DNA of 64,000 nucleotides. It comes from Paucibacter sediminis. GTDB lineage: Bacteria > Pseudomonadota > Gammaproteobacteria > Burkholderiales > Burkholderiaceae_C. Both the position numbers and the translations under genes were made by a program. Location: positions 186,001-250,000 of the forward strand of contig NZ_CP116346.1 in the NCBI RefSeq assembly GCF_030254645.1. Reading direction: 5' to 3'. The notes under the pieces are model-generated. The model searched no databases. It worked only from the letters and a program-made list of their open reading frames with translations, and was not told the origin of the DNA. Every line of letters begins with the position of its first letter. Within the stretch, counting starts at the first letter, position 1. Shown in pieces: positions 33,310 through 42,492 of this stretch.

Positions 33310-35411
33310 TGGACACGCCGACGCTCTACACCTGCCCGATGCATCCGGAGATCCGTCAGGATCTGCCTGGCAATTGCCCCAAATGCGGCATGACGCTGGA
33401 GCCCCTGCTGCCCGAGCTGGAGGCGGATGAGAACCCCGAGTTGCGAGACTTCCAGCGGCGCTTCTGGTGGACCTTGCCGCTCACCGTGCTCGTGACCGCG
33501 CTGGCCATGGCCGGCCACCGGCTGCAATGGTTCGAGATGGGCACGCAGAGCTGGATCGAACTGGCCCTGACCCTGCCCGTGGTGCTGTGGGCCGGCCTGC
33601 CGTTCTTCCAGCGCGGCGCGCAGTCGGTGCTGCACCGCAGCCCGAATATGTGGACGCTGATCGGCCTGGGCACCGGCGCTGCCTTCGTCTACAGCGCCGT
33701 CGCCACGGTGGCGCCGCAGGCCTTCCCGGCCTCGTTCCGCGCCATGGGCCGCGTGGCGGTCTATTTCGAGGCCGCGGCCGTCATCATCTCGCTGACCCTG
33801 CTCGGCCAGATGCTGGAGCTGAAGGCACGCTCCCAGACCTCGGCGGCGATCAAGTCGCTGCTGGGCCTGGCGCCCAAGACGGCGCGACGCATCGACGCGC
33901 AGGGCCTGGAAAGCGATGTGCCGCTGGCTCATGTGCATGTGGGCGACCTGCTGCGCGTGCGCCCCGGCGAGAAGGTGCCGGTGGACGGCGTCGTCGTTGA
34001 GGGCCGCAGCGCGGTTGACGAGGCGATGCTGACCGGCGAGCCGGTGCCGGTCGTCAAGAGCCCCGGCGACAAGCTGATCGGCGCGACGCTGAATACCAAT
34101 GGTGCGCTGGTGATGCGCTCCGAGCGCGTCGGCTCGGCCACCATGCTGGCGCAGATCGTCCAGATGGTCGCGCAGGCCCAGCGCTCCCGCGCGCCGATGC
34201 AGCGCATGGCCGATCGGGTGGCGGGCTACTTCGTCGTCGCCGTCGTCGCCATTGCCGCGCTGACGCTGCTCGCCTGGGGCTTGTTCGGCCCCGCGCCGAG
34301 CTGGGTCTACGGCCTGGTGAATGCGGTGGCCGTGCTCATCATTGCCTGCCCCTGCGCGCTGGGCCTGGCGACGCCGATGTCCATCATGGTGGCCACGGGC
34401 CGCGGGGCGACCAGCGGCGTGCTGTTCCGCGATGCGGCCGCGATCGAAAACCTGCGCAAGGTGGATGCGCTGATCGTCGACAAGACCGGCACCCTGACCG
34501 AAGGGCGGCCCGTGTTCGAGCGCGTGGTTCCGGCCCCCGGTGTCGAGCCGGATGAGCTGCTGCGCCTGGCCGCCAGCCTCGACCAGGGCAGCGAGCACCC
34601 CCTGGCCGAGGCCATCGTCAAGGCAGCACGCGAGCGCGGCCTGCAGCTCGCCAAGCCCGAAGACTTCGAGTCCAGCACCGGTATCGGCGTGCGCGGCGTG
34701 GTGGCCGGGCGCAGGCTTGCACTGGGTAACACGGCGCTGATGCGGCAGCTGGATGTGGCGGTGGACGCGCTGCTGCCCCAGGCCGAAACCCTGCGCACCG
34801 AGGGCGCCAGCGTGATGTACCTGGCCGCCGATGGCCAGCTGCTCGGGTTGCTGGCCGTGTCCGATCCGGCCAAGGCCAGCACGCCCGAGGCCCTGGCTTC
34901 GCTGCGCGCCGCCGGCATCCGCATCATCATGGCCACCGGCGACGGCCTCACCACGGCCAAGGCCGTCGGCGCCCGCTTGGGACTGGACGAGGTGCATGGC
35001 GAGGTCAAGCCGGCGGACAAGCTGGACCTGGTGTCGCGGCTGCAGGCCGAAGGGCGCATCGTCGCCATGGCCGGGGACGGCATCAACGACGCACCGGCGC
35101 TGGCCAAGGCCGACGTCGGCATTGCCATGGGCACGGGCACCGATGTGGCGATGAACAGCGCCCAGATCACGCTGGTCAAGGGCGACCTGCGGGGCATCTC
35201 GACGGCGCGCGCGCTGTCCGAGGCGACGGTCGGCAATATGAAGCAGAACCTGATGTTCGCCTTCCTCTACAACACGCTGGGCATCCCGGTGGCGGCCGGC
35301 CTGCTGTATCCGTTCACCGGCTGGCTGCTCTCGCCGATGATCGCGGCGCTGGCCATGAGCCTGAGTTCCGCTTCCGTCATCAGCAACGCGCTGCGGCTGC
35401 GGCGCGGCTGA
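33306..35411 (+). CDS. Copper-type P1B ATPase with N-terminal heavy-metal binding domain
   Basis: A 701-residue metal-exporting ATPase. It opens with a heavy-metal binding domain ([11 protein letters not shown]...CPKCGM) in place of the usual CxxC ferredoxin-like domain. Eight membrane segments follow, with the ion motif CPC in [13 protein letters not shown]. Other landmarks are the actuator motif TGEPVPV, the phosphorylation site [16 protein letters not shown] in the nucleotide domain and [24 protein letters not shown] (cited by GDGINDAP). The CPC motif favours Cu(I)/Ag(I). Placement after Met- and His-rich periplasmic proteins and behind an FNR-like box suggests either detoxification or copper supply for oxidase assembly. 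Confidence 0.93.
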   Translation: MMDTPTLYTCPMHPEIRQDLPGNCPKCGMTLEPLLPELEADENPELRDFQRRFWWTLPLTVLVTALAMAGHRLQWFEMGTQSWIELALTLPVVLWAGLPFFQRGAQSVLHRSPNMWTLIGLGTGAAFVYSAVATVAPQAFPASFRAMGRVAVYFEAAAVIISLTLLGQMLELKARSQTSAAIKSLLGLAPKTARRIDAQGLESDVPLAHVHVGDLLRVRPGEKVPVDGVVVEGRSAVDEAMLTGEPVPVVKSPGDKLIGATLNTNGALVMRSERVGSATMLAQIVQMVAQAQRSRAPMQRMADRVAGYFVVAVVAIAALTLLAWGLFGPAPSWVYGLVNAVAVLIIACPCALGLATPMSIMVATGRGATSGVLFRDAAAIENLRKVDALIVDKTGTLTEGRPVFERVVPAPGVEPDELLRLAASLDQGSEHPLAEAIVKAARERGLQLAKPEDFESSTGIGVRGVVAGRRLALGNTALMRQLDVAVDALLPQAETLRTEGASVMYLAADGQLLGLLAVSDPAKASTPEALASLRAAGIRIIMATGDGLTTAKAVGARLGLDEVHGEVKPADKLDLVSRLQAEGRIVAMAGDGINDAPALAKADVGIAMGTGTDVAMNSAQITLVKGDLRGISTARALSEATVGNMKQNLMFAFLYNTLGIPVAAGLLYPFTGWLLSPMIAALAMSLSSASVISNALRLRRG

Positions 35412-35583
35412 CGCGATGAGCTACAGCGATCATTACCGCGCCGAGGCGTGGCGGCAGGGTCATGCGCGCACGGCGCGGGCCGGCTTGGCGCTTGCCCGCG
35501 CTGCGGCGCGGGCGTAACCTGCGCGGGCCTGGCGGGGCCTCATTTGTCACCACCACCATGCCCGCCGGCAAAGCGAGGTCGAG

Positions 35584-36570
35584 ATGCGCGCGAGTTGGTA
35601 TGCGAAGAACGGCGCCGCCCGTGATGTTCTGGTCATCGGCGAACTGCCCACGCCGACGCCCGGCGAGGGTGAGGTTCGCGTCCGGCTCGCGGTCTCGGGC
35701 GTCAATCCCTCCGACGTCAAGTCGCGCAGCGCGCGCCCGCTCGGCGAGGGCGTCGAACGCATCGTGCCGCACAGCGACGGCGCCGGCGTAATCGATGCGG
35801 TGGGCGATGGCGTGTCGCCCGGGCGCATCGGCGAACGGGTCTGGATCTGGAACGGCCAGTGGCAGCGCCCCATGGGCACCGCGGCGCAGTTCATCGCCCT
35901 GCCCCAGGCGCAAGCGGTGAGGCTGCCCGCATCGACCGATTTCGACGCGGCCGCCTGTCTCGGCATTCCGGCGATGACGGCGTTTCACGCCATTCGCCTG
36001 CTGGGCGATATCGGCGGCAGGACGGTGCTGGTGATCGGCGCCTCGTCCGCCGTCGGCCACTATGCGGCGCAGCTCGCCGCCCTCCGGGGCGCGCAGGTGA
36101 TCGGCACGGTGGGCTCCGAGGCCAAGGCCCGCCATGCGCTCGCTGCGGGCGTGGCGACGACGATCAATTACAAGACGGAATCGGTGGCGGAGCGCGTGCG
36201 GCAGCTGACGGCCGGCCGCGGCGTGGACGCGATCATTGACATGGATTTCTCGACCACGGTTCAACTGCTTGCTGCCAACGGGCTGGCGCCGCACGGAACG
36301 CTGGTCTGCTATGGCTCGAACGCCTATGGCGACATCGCGGTGCCATTTCGCCCGCTGTTGTGGAACTCGCTGAGCCTGCGCTTCTTTCTGGTCTACGAGC
36401 TGACGCCACCGGACCGGCGCGCGGCGCTCGATGGCTTGAGCGAGTTGCTGGCGGCCGGACGGCTGTCGCACACGATCGGCGCGCGCTTCGCGCTCGACGA
36501 GATGGCGGCCGCGCATGAGGCCGTCGAGGCCGGGCGCCTGATCGGCAACGTCGTGGTGACGCTGGGCTGA
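35584..36570 (+). CDS. Zinc-independent MDR-family NADPH:quinone reductase
   Basis: A 328-residue medium-chain dehydrogenase/reductase of the quinone oxidoreductase type. The GroES-like N-terminal domain contains VRLAVSGVNPSDVKSR and PHSDGAGVIDAVGDGV. The Rossmann domain contains VLVIGASSAVGHYAAQLAALRGAQVIGTV with the AxxAVG nucleotide loop. Structural and catalytic zinc ligands of alcohol dehydrogenases are absent. It stands alone, convergent with xdhC with 8 bases between. The 172 bases before it show no gene I can support. Confidence 0.85.
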   Translation: MRASWYAKNGAARDVLVIGELPTPTPGEGEVRVRLAVSGVNPSDVKSRSARPLGEGVERIVPHSDGAGVIDAVGDGVSPGRIGERVWIWNGQWQRPMGTAAQFIALPQAQAVRLPASTDFDAAACLGIPAMTAFHAIRLLGDIGGRTVLVIGASSAVGHYAAQLAALRGAQVIGTVGSEAKARHALAAGVATTINYKTESVAERVRQLTAGRGVDAIIDMDFSTTVQLLAANGLAPHGTLVCYGSNAYGDIAVPFRPLLWNSLSLRFFLVYELTPPDRRAALDGLSELLAAGRLSHTIGARFALDEMAAAHEAVEAGRLIGNVVVTLG

Positions 36571-36578
36571 GAGCGCGG

Positions 36579-37406
36579 TTACGGCCGCGCTGGCGTCATC
36601 AGCGTCAGCAGCTGCGCCGCCACCGCCACCGCAATCACCTCGGGCTGCTTGCCCGGGATGCCCGGCACGCCGATCGGCGAGGTGATGTGCGCCAGCTCGG
36701 CCGCGCTGAAGCCGCGCGCCTGCAGGCGCTGGCGGAAGCTGGCCCACTTGCTCTGGCTGCCGATCAGGCCCACATAGGGCAGATCGCCGCGCTCGCGCTG
36801 GCGCGCGAGGCAGGCCGCCACCACGTCCAGGTCTTCGGCATGGCTGAAGCTCATGATCAGCACATGCGAACCGGGGGTCAGGTCTTGCACGGCGGCCTGC
36901 ACCGGGTCGGAGTATTCGGCGCGGCAGTTCTCGGGCAGCTCGGCCGGAAAGACCTCATCACCTCGGCTGTCCACCCAATGAACCCGCATCGGCAGGCGCG
37001 CCAGTACCTCGACGATCGCTCGCCCGACATGGCCGCCGCCAAACAGCGCCACCGGCATCCAATGCTGCTCGCCGCCCAGGCGCTCGCGCAGGCCCGCGAT
37101 GTCGGACGGGCCCAGCCATTCGTAGCGCAGCCGCACCACGCCGCCGCAGCATTGGCCCAGGCTGGGGCCCAGGGCATAGCGCTGTTCCTCCGCCGGCCCG
37201 ACGGCGCCGCGCACCAGCAAGGCGCGCGCCTGCGCCAGGCCCTCGTACTCCAGATGCCCGCCACCGATGGTGCCGATGAAGCCCGCCGCGGTGACGGCCA
37301 TCCAGGCCCCCACCTCGCGCGGGCCGCTGCCCTGCACCTGGGCGACCGTGACCAGCACGGCGGGTTCGCGCGCCAGCGTGGCGGCCAGGCGCTGCCAATC
37401 GCGCAT
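36579..37406 (-). CDS. xdhC: Xanthine dehydrogenase accessory protein XdhC
   Basis: A 275-residue chaperone that inserts sulfurated molybdenum cofactor into xanthine dehydrogenase. The N-terminal XdhC_CoxI domain has AVLVTVAQVQGSGPREVGAWM and GTIGGGHLEYEGL with the conserved GQCCGGVV. The C-terminal Rossmann domain has VALFGGGHVGRAIVEVLARLP and YVGLIGSQSKW. It lies 3 bases after hiuH in a two-gene unit. The xdhA and xdhB subunit genes are not in the window. A minus-strand copy of the dispersed 14-mer (36875-36888) encodes its QDLTP. Confidence 0.9.
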   Translation of the reverse strand: MRDWQRLAATLAREPAVLVTVAQVQGSGPREVGAWMAVTAAGFIGTIGGGHLEYEGLAQARALLVRGAVGPAEEQRYALGPSLGQCCGGVVRLRYEWLGPSDIAGLRERLGGEQHWMPVALFGGGHVGRAIVEVLARLPMRVHWVDSRGDEVFPAELPENCRAEYSDPVQAAVQDLTPGSHVLIMSFSHAEDLDVVAACLARQRERGDLPYVGLIGSQSKWASFRQRLQARGFSAAELAHITSPIGVPGIPGKQPEVIAVAVAAQLLTLMTPARP

Positions 37407-37409
37407 CGC

Positions 37410-37766
37410 TCAGCTGCCTCGGTAGGTCGAGTAGGCCCACGGGCTCGCCAGCAGCGGCACGTGGTAATGCGAGGCCGCATCGGCAATGCCGAAGTCCAGC
37501 GGCACCTCGCCCAGAAAGGCCGGCTCCGGCAGGGCCACGCCGCGGCCGCGAAAATAGGCCTCCACGCCGAACACCAGGCGGTAGCGGCCGGGTTGCAGGG
37601 CCTCGCCCTCCAGCAGCGGCGCATCGGCGCGGCCGTCGTGGTTGAGCGTGAGCTGCTTGATGAGCCGGCCGGCCTGGCCGGCTTCCAGCCGGTAGAGCAT
37701 GACCGACATGCCCGCGGCCGGGCTGCCATGCATGGTGTCGAGCACGTGGGTGGTGAGTTTGCCCAT
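37410..37766 (-). CDS. hiuH: 5-hydroxyisourate hydrolase (transthyretin-like)
   Basis: A 118-residue enzyme hydrolysing 5-hydroxyisourate, the PuuD product, to OHCU. It carries the family ends: N-terminal KLTTHVLDTMHGSPAAGM with the active-site His, a central LNHDGRADAPLL, and the C-terminal tetrapeptide YRGS. ATG 37766 with a GGAA upstream is preferred; ATG 37778 is in frame four codons earlier. The operator palindrome at 37791 lies just upstream. Confidence 0.92.
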   Translation of the reverse strand: MGKLTTHVLDTMHGSPAAGMSVMLYRLEAGQAGRLIKQLTLNHDGRADAPLLEGEALQPGRYRLVFGVEAYFRGRGVALPEPAFLGEVPLDFGIADAASHYHVPLLASPWAYSTYRGS

Positions 37767-37790
37767 GGTGGATTCCATTCAGGTTTGCAC

Positions 37791-37806
37791 AAAGTGTATA
37801 CACTTC
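37791..37806. promoter_or_regulatory. GntR-type operator between hiuH and the gntR gene
   Basis: AAAGTGTATACACTTC contains the palindrome GTGTATACAC extended on both sides, and shares AAAGTGTATACA with the site upstream of puuD (21851). It lies 10 bases before the regulator start and 24 bases before hiuH, overlapping TATACA, a plausible -10 in either direction. Confidence 0.75.
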
Positions 37807-37816
37807 TGCACACATC

Positions 37817-38497
37817 ATGAGCGCCGCCCCCACGCCAGACAGCAGCACGGACCGCATCGCCGCCTCCATCACCGAGGCCATCGTCGAGCGCCGCCTGATG
37901 CCCGGCACCAAGCTGGCCGAGCAGAAGCTGGCCGATGTCTTCCAGGTCTCGCGCACCCTGGTGCGCCAGGCGCTCAACCAGCTCAGCCGCGACCGCCTCG
38001 TCACCCTCACGCCGGCGCGCGGCGCCTATGTGGCCGAACCCAGCGTGGAAGAGGCGCGCCAGGTCTTCGAGGTGCGCCAGATGCTGGAGACGCAGATGCT
38101 GGCCAGCCTCTGCAAAAGCATCACGCCGGCGCAGATCAAGCAGCTGCGCGCCCACCTGAAGCAGGAGCGTGCCGCGGTGGCGCGCACCGATGTGAGCGGG
38201 CGCACGCGCCTGCTGGCCGACTTCCACGTGCTGCTGGCGCGCCTGCAGGGCAACGAGGTGCTGGCCCAGCTGCTCAACGAGCTGCTCTCGCGCTGCTCGC
38301 TGATCGCGCTGATGTACCAGAGCGCCCATTCGGCGGCCGAGTCGCAGGCCGAGCACGAGGCCATCGTCGACGCGCTGGAGGCCGGCGATCAGCGCGCCCT
38401 GCTCAAGCTGATGCAGGCCCATCTGGGCCATGTTGAATCCAATCTGCGGCTCAAGCCGCGCCTGCGGGACGACCTGAAAGCGCTACTCAAGCCATGA
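37817..38497 (+). CDS. GntR-family regulator (FCD subfamily), probable controller of purine catabolism
   Basis: A 226-residue regulator with an N-terminal winged helix (about residues 10-75; KLADVFQVSRTLVRQALNQLSRDRLVTL) and an all-helical FCD effector domain (about 85-215) with metal-binding His candidates in DFHVLLARLQGN, EHEAIV and AHLGHVESNL. FCD regulators usually bind small acids or ureides. It is divergent from hiuH-xdhC, coupled by ATGA to puuE and placed directly beside the TGTATACA palindrome. Allantoin, allantoate or an intermediate as inducer is inference. Confidence 0.88.
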   Translation: MSAAPTPDSSTDRIAASITEAIVERRLMPGTKLAEQKLADVFQVSRTLVRQALNQLSRDRLVTLTPARGAYVAEPSVEEARQVFEVRQMLETQMLASLCKSITPAQIKQLRAHLKQERAAVARTDVSGRTRLLADFHVLLARLQGNEVLAQLLNELLSRCSLIALMYQSAHSAAESQAEHEAIVDALEAGDQRALLKLMQAHLGHVESNLRLKPRLRDDLKALLKP

Positions 38498-39441
38498 ACA
38501 CCCCTCGCTACCCCAGAGACCTGATCGGCTACGGCGAACATCCGCCGCATGCGCAATGGCCCGGCCAGGCGCGCATTGCGCTGCAGTTCGTGCTGAATTA
38601 CGAGGAGGGCGGCGAGAACTCGGTGCTGCATGGCGATGCCGGCAGCGAGCAGTTCCTCTCCGAGCTGTTCAACCCGGCGGCCTACCCCGAGCGGCACCTG
38701 AGCATGGAGAGCATCTATGAGTACGGTTCGCGCGTGGGCGTGTGGCGGCTGCTGCGCGAGTTCGAGAAACGCGCCCTGCCGCTCACGGTGTTTGGCGTGG
38801 CGATGGCGCTGCAGCGCCACCCCGAGCTGACCCGGGCCCTGGTGGAGCTGAACCACGAGATCGCCTGCCATGGCTGGCGCTGGATCCACTACCAGTCCAT
38901 GCACGAGGATCAGGAGCGCCAGCATATGGAGACGGGCATGGACATCATGCAGCGCCTCACCGGCGAGCGCCCCTCGGGTTGGTACACCGGCCGCGACAGC
39001 CCCAACACGCGCCGCCTGGTGGCCGACTACGGCGGCTTCGAGTACGACAGCGACTACTACGGCGACGACCTGCCCTTCTGGCTGCAGGTGCGCAAGAGCG
39101 ATGGCGCGCTGGCCCCGCATCTGGTGGTGCCCTACACGCTGGACTGCAACGACATGCGCTTTGCCCTGCCCCAGGGCTTCAGCCATGGCGACGAGTTCTA
39201 CGAGTACCTGCGCGACAGCTTCGATGTGCTCTATGCCGAGGGTGACGAGGCCCCCAAGATGATGAGCATAGGCATGCACTGCCGGCTGCTCGGCCGGCCC
39301 GGCCGGATGCGCGCGCTGCAACGCTTTCTGGACCATGTCGAGAAGCACGAGCGTGTCTGGGTGTGCCGGCGCGTGGACATCGCGCGCCACTGGCGCGCCA
39401 CCCATCCCTTCGACGCAAGCAAGGCCTTCGTATGGGAATGA
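38494..39441 (+). CDS. puuE: Allantoinase PuuE (polysaccharide deacetylase-like)
   Basis: A 315-residue cofactor-light allantoinase unrelated to the amidohydrolase type, opening allantoin to allantoate. Family features: YPRDLIGYGEHPPHAQWPG at the N-terminus, LNYEEGGENSVLHGD, the HEIACHGWRWIHYQ block with metal-binding His, and GWYTGRDSPNTRRLV. The C-terminal part has FDVLYAEGDEAPKMMSIGMHCRLLGRPGR (cited by SIGMHCRLLGRPGR). It is coupled on both sides by four-base overlaps. Confidence 0.93.
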   Translation: MNTPRYPRDLIGYGEHPPHAQWPGQARIALQFVLNYEEGGENSVLHGDAGSEQFLSELFNPAAYPERHLSMESIYEYGSRVGVWRLLREFEKRALPLTVFGVAMALQRHPELTRALVELNHEIACHGWRWIHYQSMHEDQERQHMETGMDIMQRLTGERPSGWYTGRDSPNTRRLVADYGGFEYDSDYYGDDLPFWLQVRKSDGALAPHLVVPYTLDCNDMRFALPQGFSHGDEFYEYLRDSFDVLYAEGDEAPKMMSIGMHCRLLGRPGRMRALQRFLDHVEKHERVWVCRRVDIARHWRATHPFDASKAFVWE

Positions 39442-41207
39442 GCATCGAACAACTCAACGCGGCGGACCCAGCCGGCTTCGTCGCCCTGCTGGACGGCGTC
39501 TACGAGCACTCGCCCTGGATCGCCGCGCGCGCGGCGGCGCAGCAACCCTTCAGCAGCCTGGCCCAGCTCAAACATGCGCTCGCCACGGTGGTGCGCAGCG
39601 CCACGCGCGAGGAGCAGCTGGGCCTGATACGCGCCCACCCCGAACTCGCGGGCAAGGCCATGGTCAGCAAGACGCTCACCAAGGAGTCCCGCAACGAGCA
39701 GAGCAAGGCCGGCCTGACGGACTGCTCGGCCGCCGAGTTCGAGCGCCTGCAGCAGCTCAACCGCGACTACAACGCGCGCTTCGGCTGGCCCTTCATCCTG
39801 GCGGTGCGCGGCCCGCGCGGCCTGGGTCTCACGCGCGGCGAGATCATCGAGACCTTTGCGCGCCGCCTGCAGGGCCACCCGGACTTCGAGCTGGCGGAAT
39901 GCCTGCGCAACATCCACCGCATCGCCGAGATCCGGCTCAACGACAAGTTCGGCCTCGCGCCCAGCCTGGGCAATCTGGTGTGGGACTGGGCCGAGCAGCT
40001 GGCCGTGCATTCCGACCCCGGCTACAAGGAGCAGGGCCAGCTCACCGTCACCTACCTCACGCCGGCGCACCAGACCGTGGCACAGCGCCTGATGGGCTGG
40101 ATGCGGCAGGACTGCGGCTTCGACGAGGTCCACATCGACGCGGTGGGCAATGTGGTGGCCCTCTATCACGGCAGTGACGCGAGCGCGCCGCGCCTGCTCA
40201 CCGGCAGCCATTACGACACCGTGCGCAATGCCGGCAAGTACGACGGCCGGCTGGGCATCCTGGTGCCGATGGCCTGCGTGCGCGAGCTGCACCGCGCCGG
40301 CCGCCGCCTGCCTTTTGGCCTGGAGCTGGTGGCCTTTGCCGAGGAGGAAGGCCAGCGCTACAACGCCACCTTCCTGGGCTCGGGCGCGCTGGTGGGCCGC
40401 TTCGATCCGGCCTGGCTGGCGCAGCAGGATGCCGAGGGCATCACGATGCAGGACGCCATGCGGGCCGCCGGCCTGCCCGGCAGCCTCGACGCGATCCAGG
40501 CCCTCAGGCGCGACCCGGCGCGCTACCGCGCATTCGTGGAGGTGCACATCGAGCAGGGGCCGGTGCTGAATGCGCTGGACCTGCCGCTGGGCATCGTCAG
40601 CTCCATCAACGGCAGCCTGCGCTATCTGTGCGAGGTCAGCGGCATGGCCAGCCATGCCGGCACCACGCCGATGGACAGCCGCCGCGATGCCGCCGCTGCG
40701 GTGGCCGAGCTGATCCTCTACGTGGAGCAGCGCGCCGCTTCCGCTGCGCCCGATGTGGTGGGCACGGTGGGCATGCTCACGGTGCCCGGCGGCTCCATCA
40801 ATGTGGTGCCGGGGCGCTGCCAGTTCAGCCTGGATCTGCGCGCCACCACCAACGCCGCGCGCGATGCGCTGGGCCGCGATGTGCTGGCCAGGCTGGACGA
40901 GATCTGCGAGCGCCGCGGCCTGCAGTGCAGCGTCACGCCCACGCTGGCCGCCGATGCCGCGCCCAGCGACCCGGCCTGGCAGCAGCGCTGGGAGGCCGCC
41001 GTGCAGGCGCTGGGCCTGCCCCTGCATCGCATGCCCTCGGGCGCCGGCCACGACGCGATGAAGCTGCACGAGGCCGTGCCGCAGGCCATGCTCTTCATGC
41101 GCGGCGCCAACGCCGGCATCAGCCACAACCCCCTGGAAGCCATCAGCAACGACGACACCGAGCTGTGCGTGCGGGCCTTCATGAACCTTCTGGAAGCACT
41201 CCGATGA
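39438..41207 (+). CDS. Bifunctional OHCU decarboxylase / allantoate amidohydrolase fusion (UraD-AllC)
   Basis: A 589-residue two-domain enzyme. Residues 1 to about 170 are OHCU decarboxylase: LIRAHPELAGK carries the active-site His, followed by ESRNEQSKAGL and FGWPFILAVRG. Residues about 180-589 are an M20-type allantoate amidohydrolase: LTGSHYDTVRNAGKYDG (metal ligands), AFAEEEGQRYNATFLGS, VHIEQGPVLN and PSGAGHDAMKL. It would make S-allantoin and later cleave allantoate, the two steps flanking PuuE. ATG 39438 overlaps the puuE stop; ATG 39432 is an alternative two codons earlier. Confidence 0.92.
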   Translation: MSIEQLNAADPAGFVALLDGVYEHSPWIAARAAAQQPFSSLAQLKHALATVVRSATREEQLGLIRAHPELAGKAMVSKTLTKESRNEQSKAGLTDCSAAEFERLQQLNRDYNARFGWPFILAVRGPRGLGLTRGEIIETFARRLQGHPDFELAECLRNIHRIAEIRLNDKFGLAPSLGNLVWDWAEQLAVHSDPGYKEQGQLTVTYLTPAHQTVAQRLMGWMRQDCGFDEVHIDAVGNVVALYHGSDASAPRLLTGSHYDTVRNAGKYDGRLGILVPMACVRELHRAGRRLPFGLELVAFAEEEGQRYNATFLGSGALVGRFDPAWLAQQDAEGITMQDAMRAAGLPGSLDAIQALRRDPARYRAFVEVHIEQGPVLNALDLPLGIVSSINGSLRYLCEVSGMASHAGTTPMDSRRDAAAAVAELILYVEQRAASAAPDVVGTVGMLTVPGGSINVVPGRCQFSLDLRATTNAARDALGRDVLARLDEICERRGLQCSVTPTLAADAAPSDPAWQQRWEAAVQALGLPLHRMPSGAGHDAMKLHEAVPQAMLFMRGANAGISHNPLEAISNDDTELCVRAFMNLLEALR

Positions 41208-42436
41208 ACTCCTCCTACGCAGCGCTGGATGCCTGGATCGACGCCCATTTCTACGCCGAGACGCGCTTTCTCCAGGCCCTGGTGCAGGTGCCCACCGACA
41301 CCCCGCCGGGCAACAACGCACCGCATGCCGAGCGCACCGCCGAGCTGCTGGAGGCCATGGGCCTGGCCACCGAGAAGCATGTGGTGCCCGCCGATGCGGT
41401 CAGGGCCCAGGGCATGGCCTCGATCACCAACCTGATCGTGCGCCGAAAGTTCCAGGCGGGCGGCCCGGTGATCGCGCTCAACGCCCATGGCGACGTGGTG
41501 CCGCCCGGCGAGGGCTGGAGTCACGACCCCTATGGCGGCGAGGTGGACCATGGCCGGCTCTACGGCCGCGCCGCCGCCGTCAGCAAGAGCGACTTCGCCA
41601 CCTACACCTTCGCGCTGCGCGCGCTCGAATCGCTGGGCGTGCCGCTGAAGGGCGGCGTCGAGTTGCACTTCACCTACGACGAGGAATTCGGCGGCGAGCT
41701 GGGCCCCGGCTGGCTGCTGCAGCAGGGCCTCACCAAGCCCGATCTGCTGCTCGCAGCCGGCTTCAGCTACCAGGTGGTGACGGCGCACAACGGCTGCCTG
41801 CAGATGGAGGTCACGGTGCATGGCCGCATGGCCCATGCCGCCATCCCGCACACCGGCGTGGACGCGCTGCAGGGCGCGGTGGCGATCCTGAATGCGCTGT
41901 ACGCGCAGAACCAGCTGTACCGGCAAGTGAGCAGCCAGGTGGCCGGCATCACCCACCCCTATCTGAACGTGGGCCGCATCGAGGGCGGCACCAATACCAA
42001 TGTGGTGCCCGGCAAGGTCAGCTTCAAATTCGACCGGCGCATGATCCCCGAGGAGCAGCCGGAAGCCGTCGAGGCGGCGCTGCGCGAGGTGATCGCGCAG
42101 GCCGCCGCCGCCCTGCCCGGCATCACGGTCGAGATCAAGCGCCTGCTGCTGGCGCGCGCCCTCACCCCCCTGCCCGGCAACGCGGCCCTGGTGGCGGCGC
42201 TGCAAAAGCATGGCGAGGCGCTGTTCGGCGAGCCCATCCCGAGTTCGGGCACGCCGCTCTACACCGATGTGCGGCTCTATGGCGAGCAGGGCATCCCGGC
42301 CGCCATCTACGGCGCCGGCCCGCGCACCGTGCTGGAAAGCAATGCCAAGCGGGCCGACGAGCACCTCGTGCTGGAAGACCTGCGCCGCGCCACCCAGGTG
42401 GTGGCACGCACCCTGCTGGATTTGTTGCACGCTTGA
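41204..42436 (+). CDS. M20-family metallopeptidase (ArgE/DapE-like) in the purine operon
   Basis: A 410-residue zinc hydrolase. Metal ligands are in IALNAHGDVVPPGEGWSHDP (His, Asp), TYDEEFGGELGPGWLL (Glu pair) and SSGTPLYTDVRLYGEQG; the lid domain has HGRMAHAAIPHTGVDAL and GRIEGGTNTNVVPG. It overlaps the UraD-AllC gene by ATGA, so it belongs to the ureide pathway operon. Possible substrates are ureidoglycolate, ureidoglycine or another ureide, but none is shown by the sequence. Confidence 0.88.
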   Translation: MNSSYAALDAWIDAHFYAETRFLQALVQVPTDTPPGNNAPHAERTAELLEAMGLATEKHVVPADAVRAQGMASITNLIVRRKFQAGGPVIALNAHGDVVPPGEGWSHDPYGGEVDHGRLYGRAAAVSKSDFATYTFALRALESLGVPLKGGVELHFTYDEEFGGELGPGWLLQQGLTKPDLLLAAGFSYQVVTAHNGCLQMEVTVHGRMAHAAIPHTGVDALQGAVAILNALYAQNQLYRQVSSQVAGITHPYLNVGRIEGGTNTNVVPGKVSFKFDRRMIPEEQPEAVEAALREVIAQAAAALPGITVEIKRLLLARALTPLPGNAALVAALQKHGEALFGEPIPSSGTPLYTDVRLYGEQGIPAAIYGAGPRTVLESNAKRADEHLVLEDLRRATQVVARTLLDLLHA

Positions 42437-42492
42437 GCAAAGGCAAGGCGCGGCCGCGCAAGCGCGCCGCAAGGCGCTAAGCTGAGCCAGCC

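Noticed and set aside
35416-35517. A 33-codon frame after the Cu-type ATPase (MSYSDHYRAEAWRQGH...)
   Set aside because: No ribosome site, no family resemblance and an Arg/Ala tail typical of chance frames; not listed as a gene.
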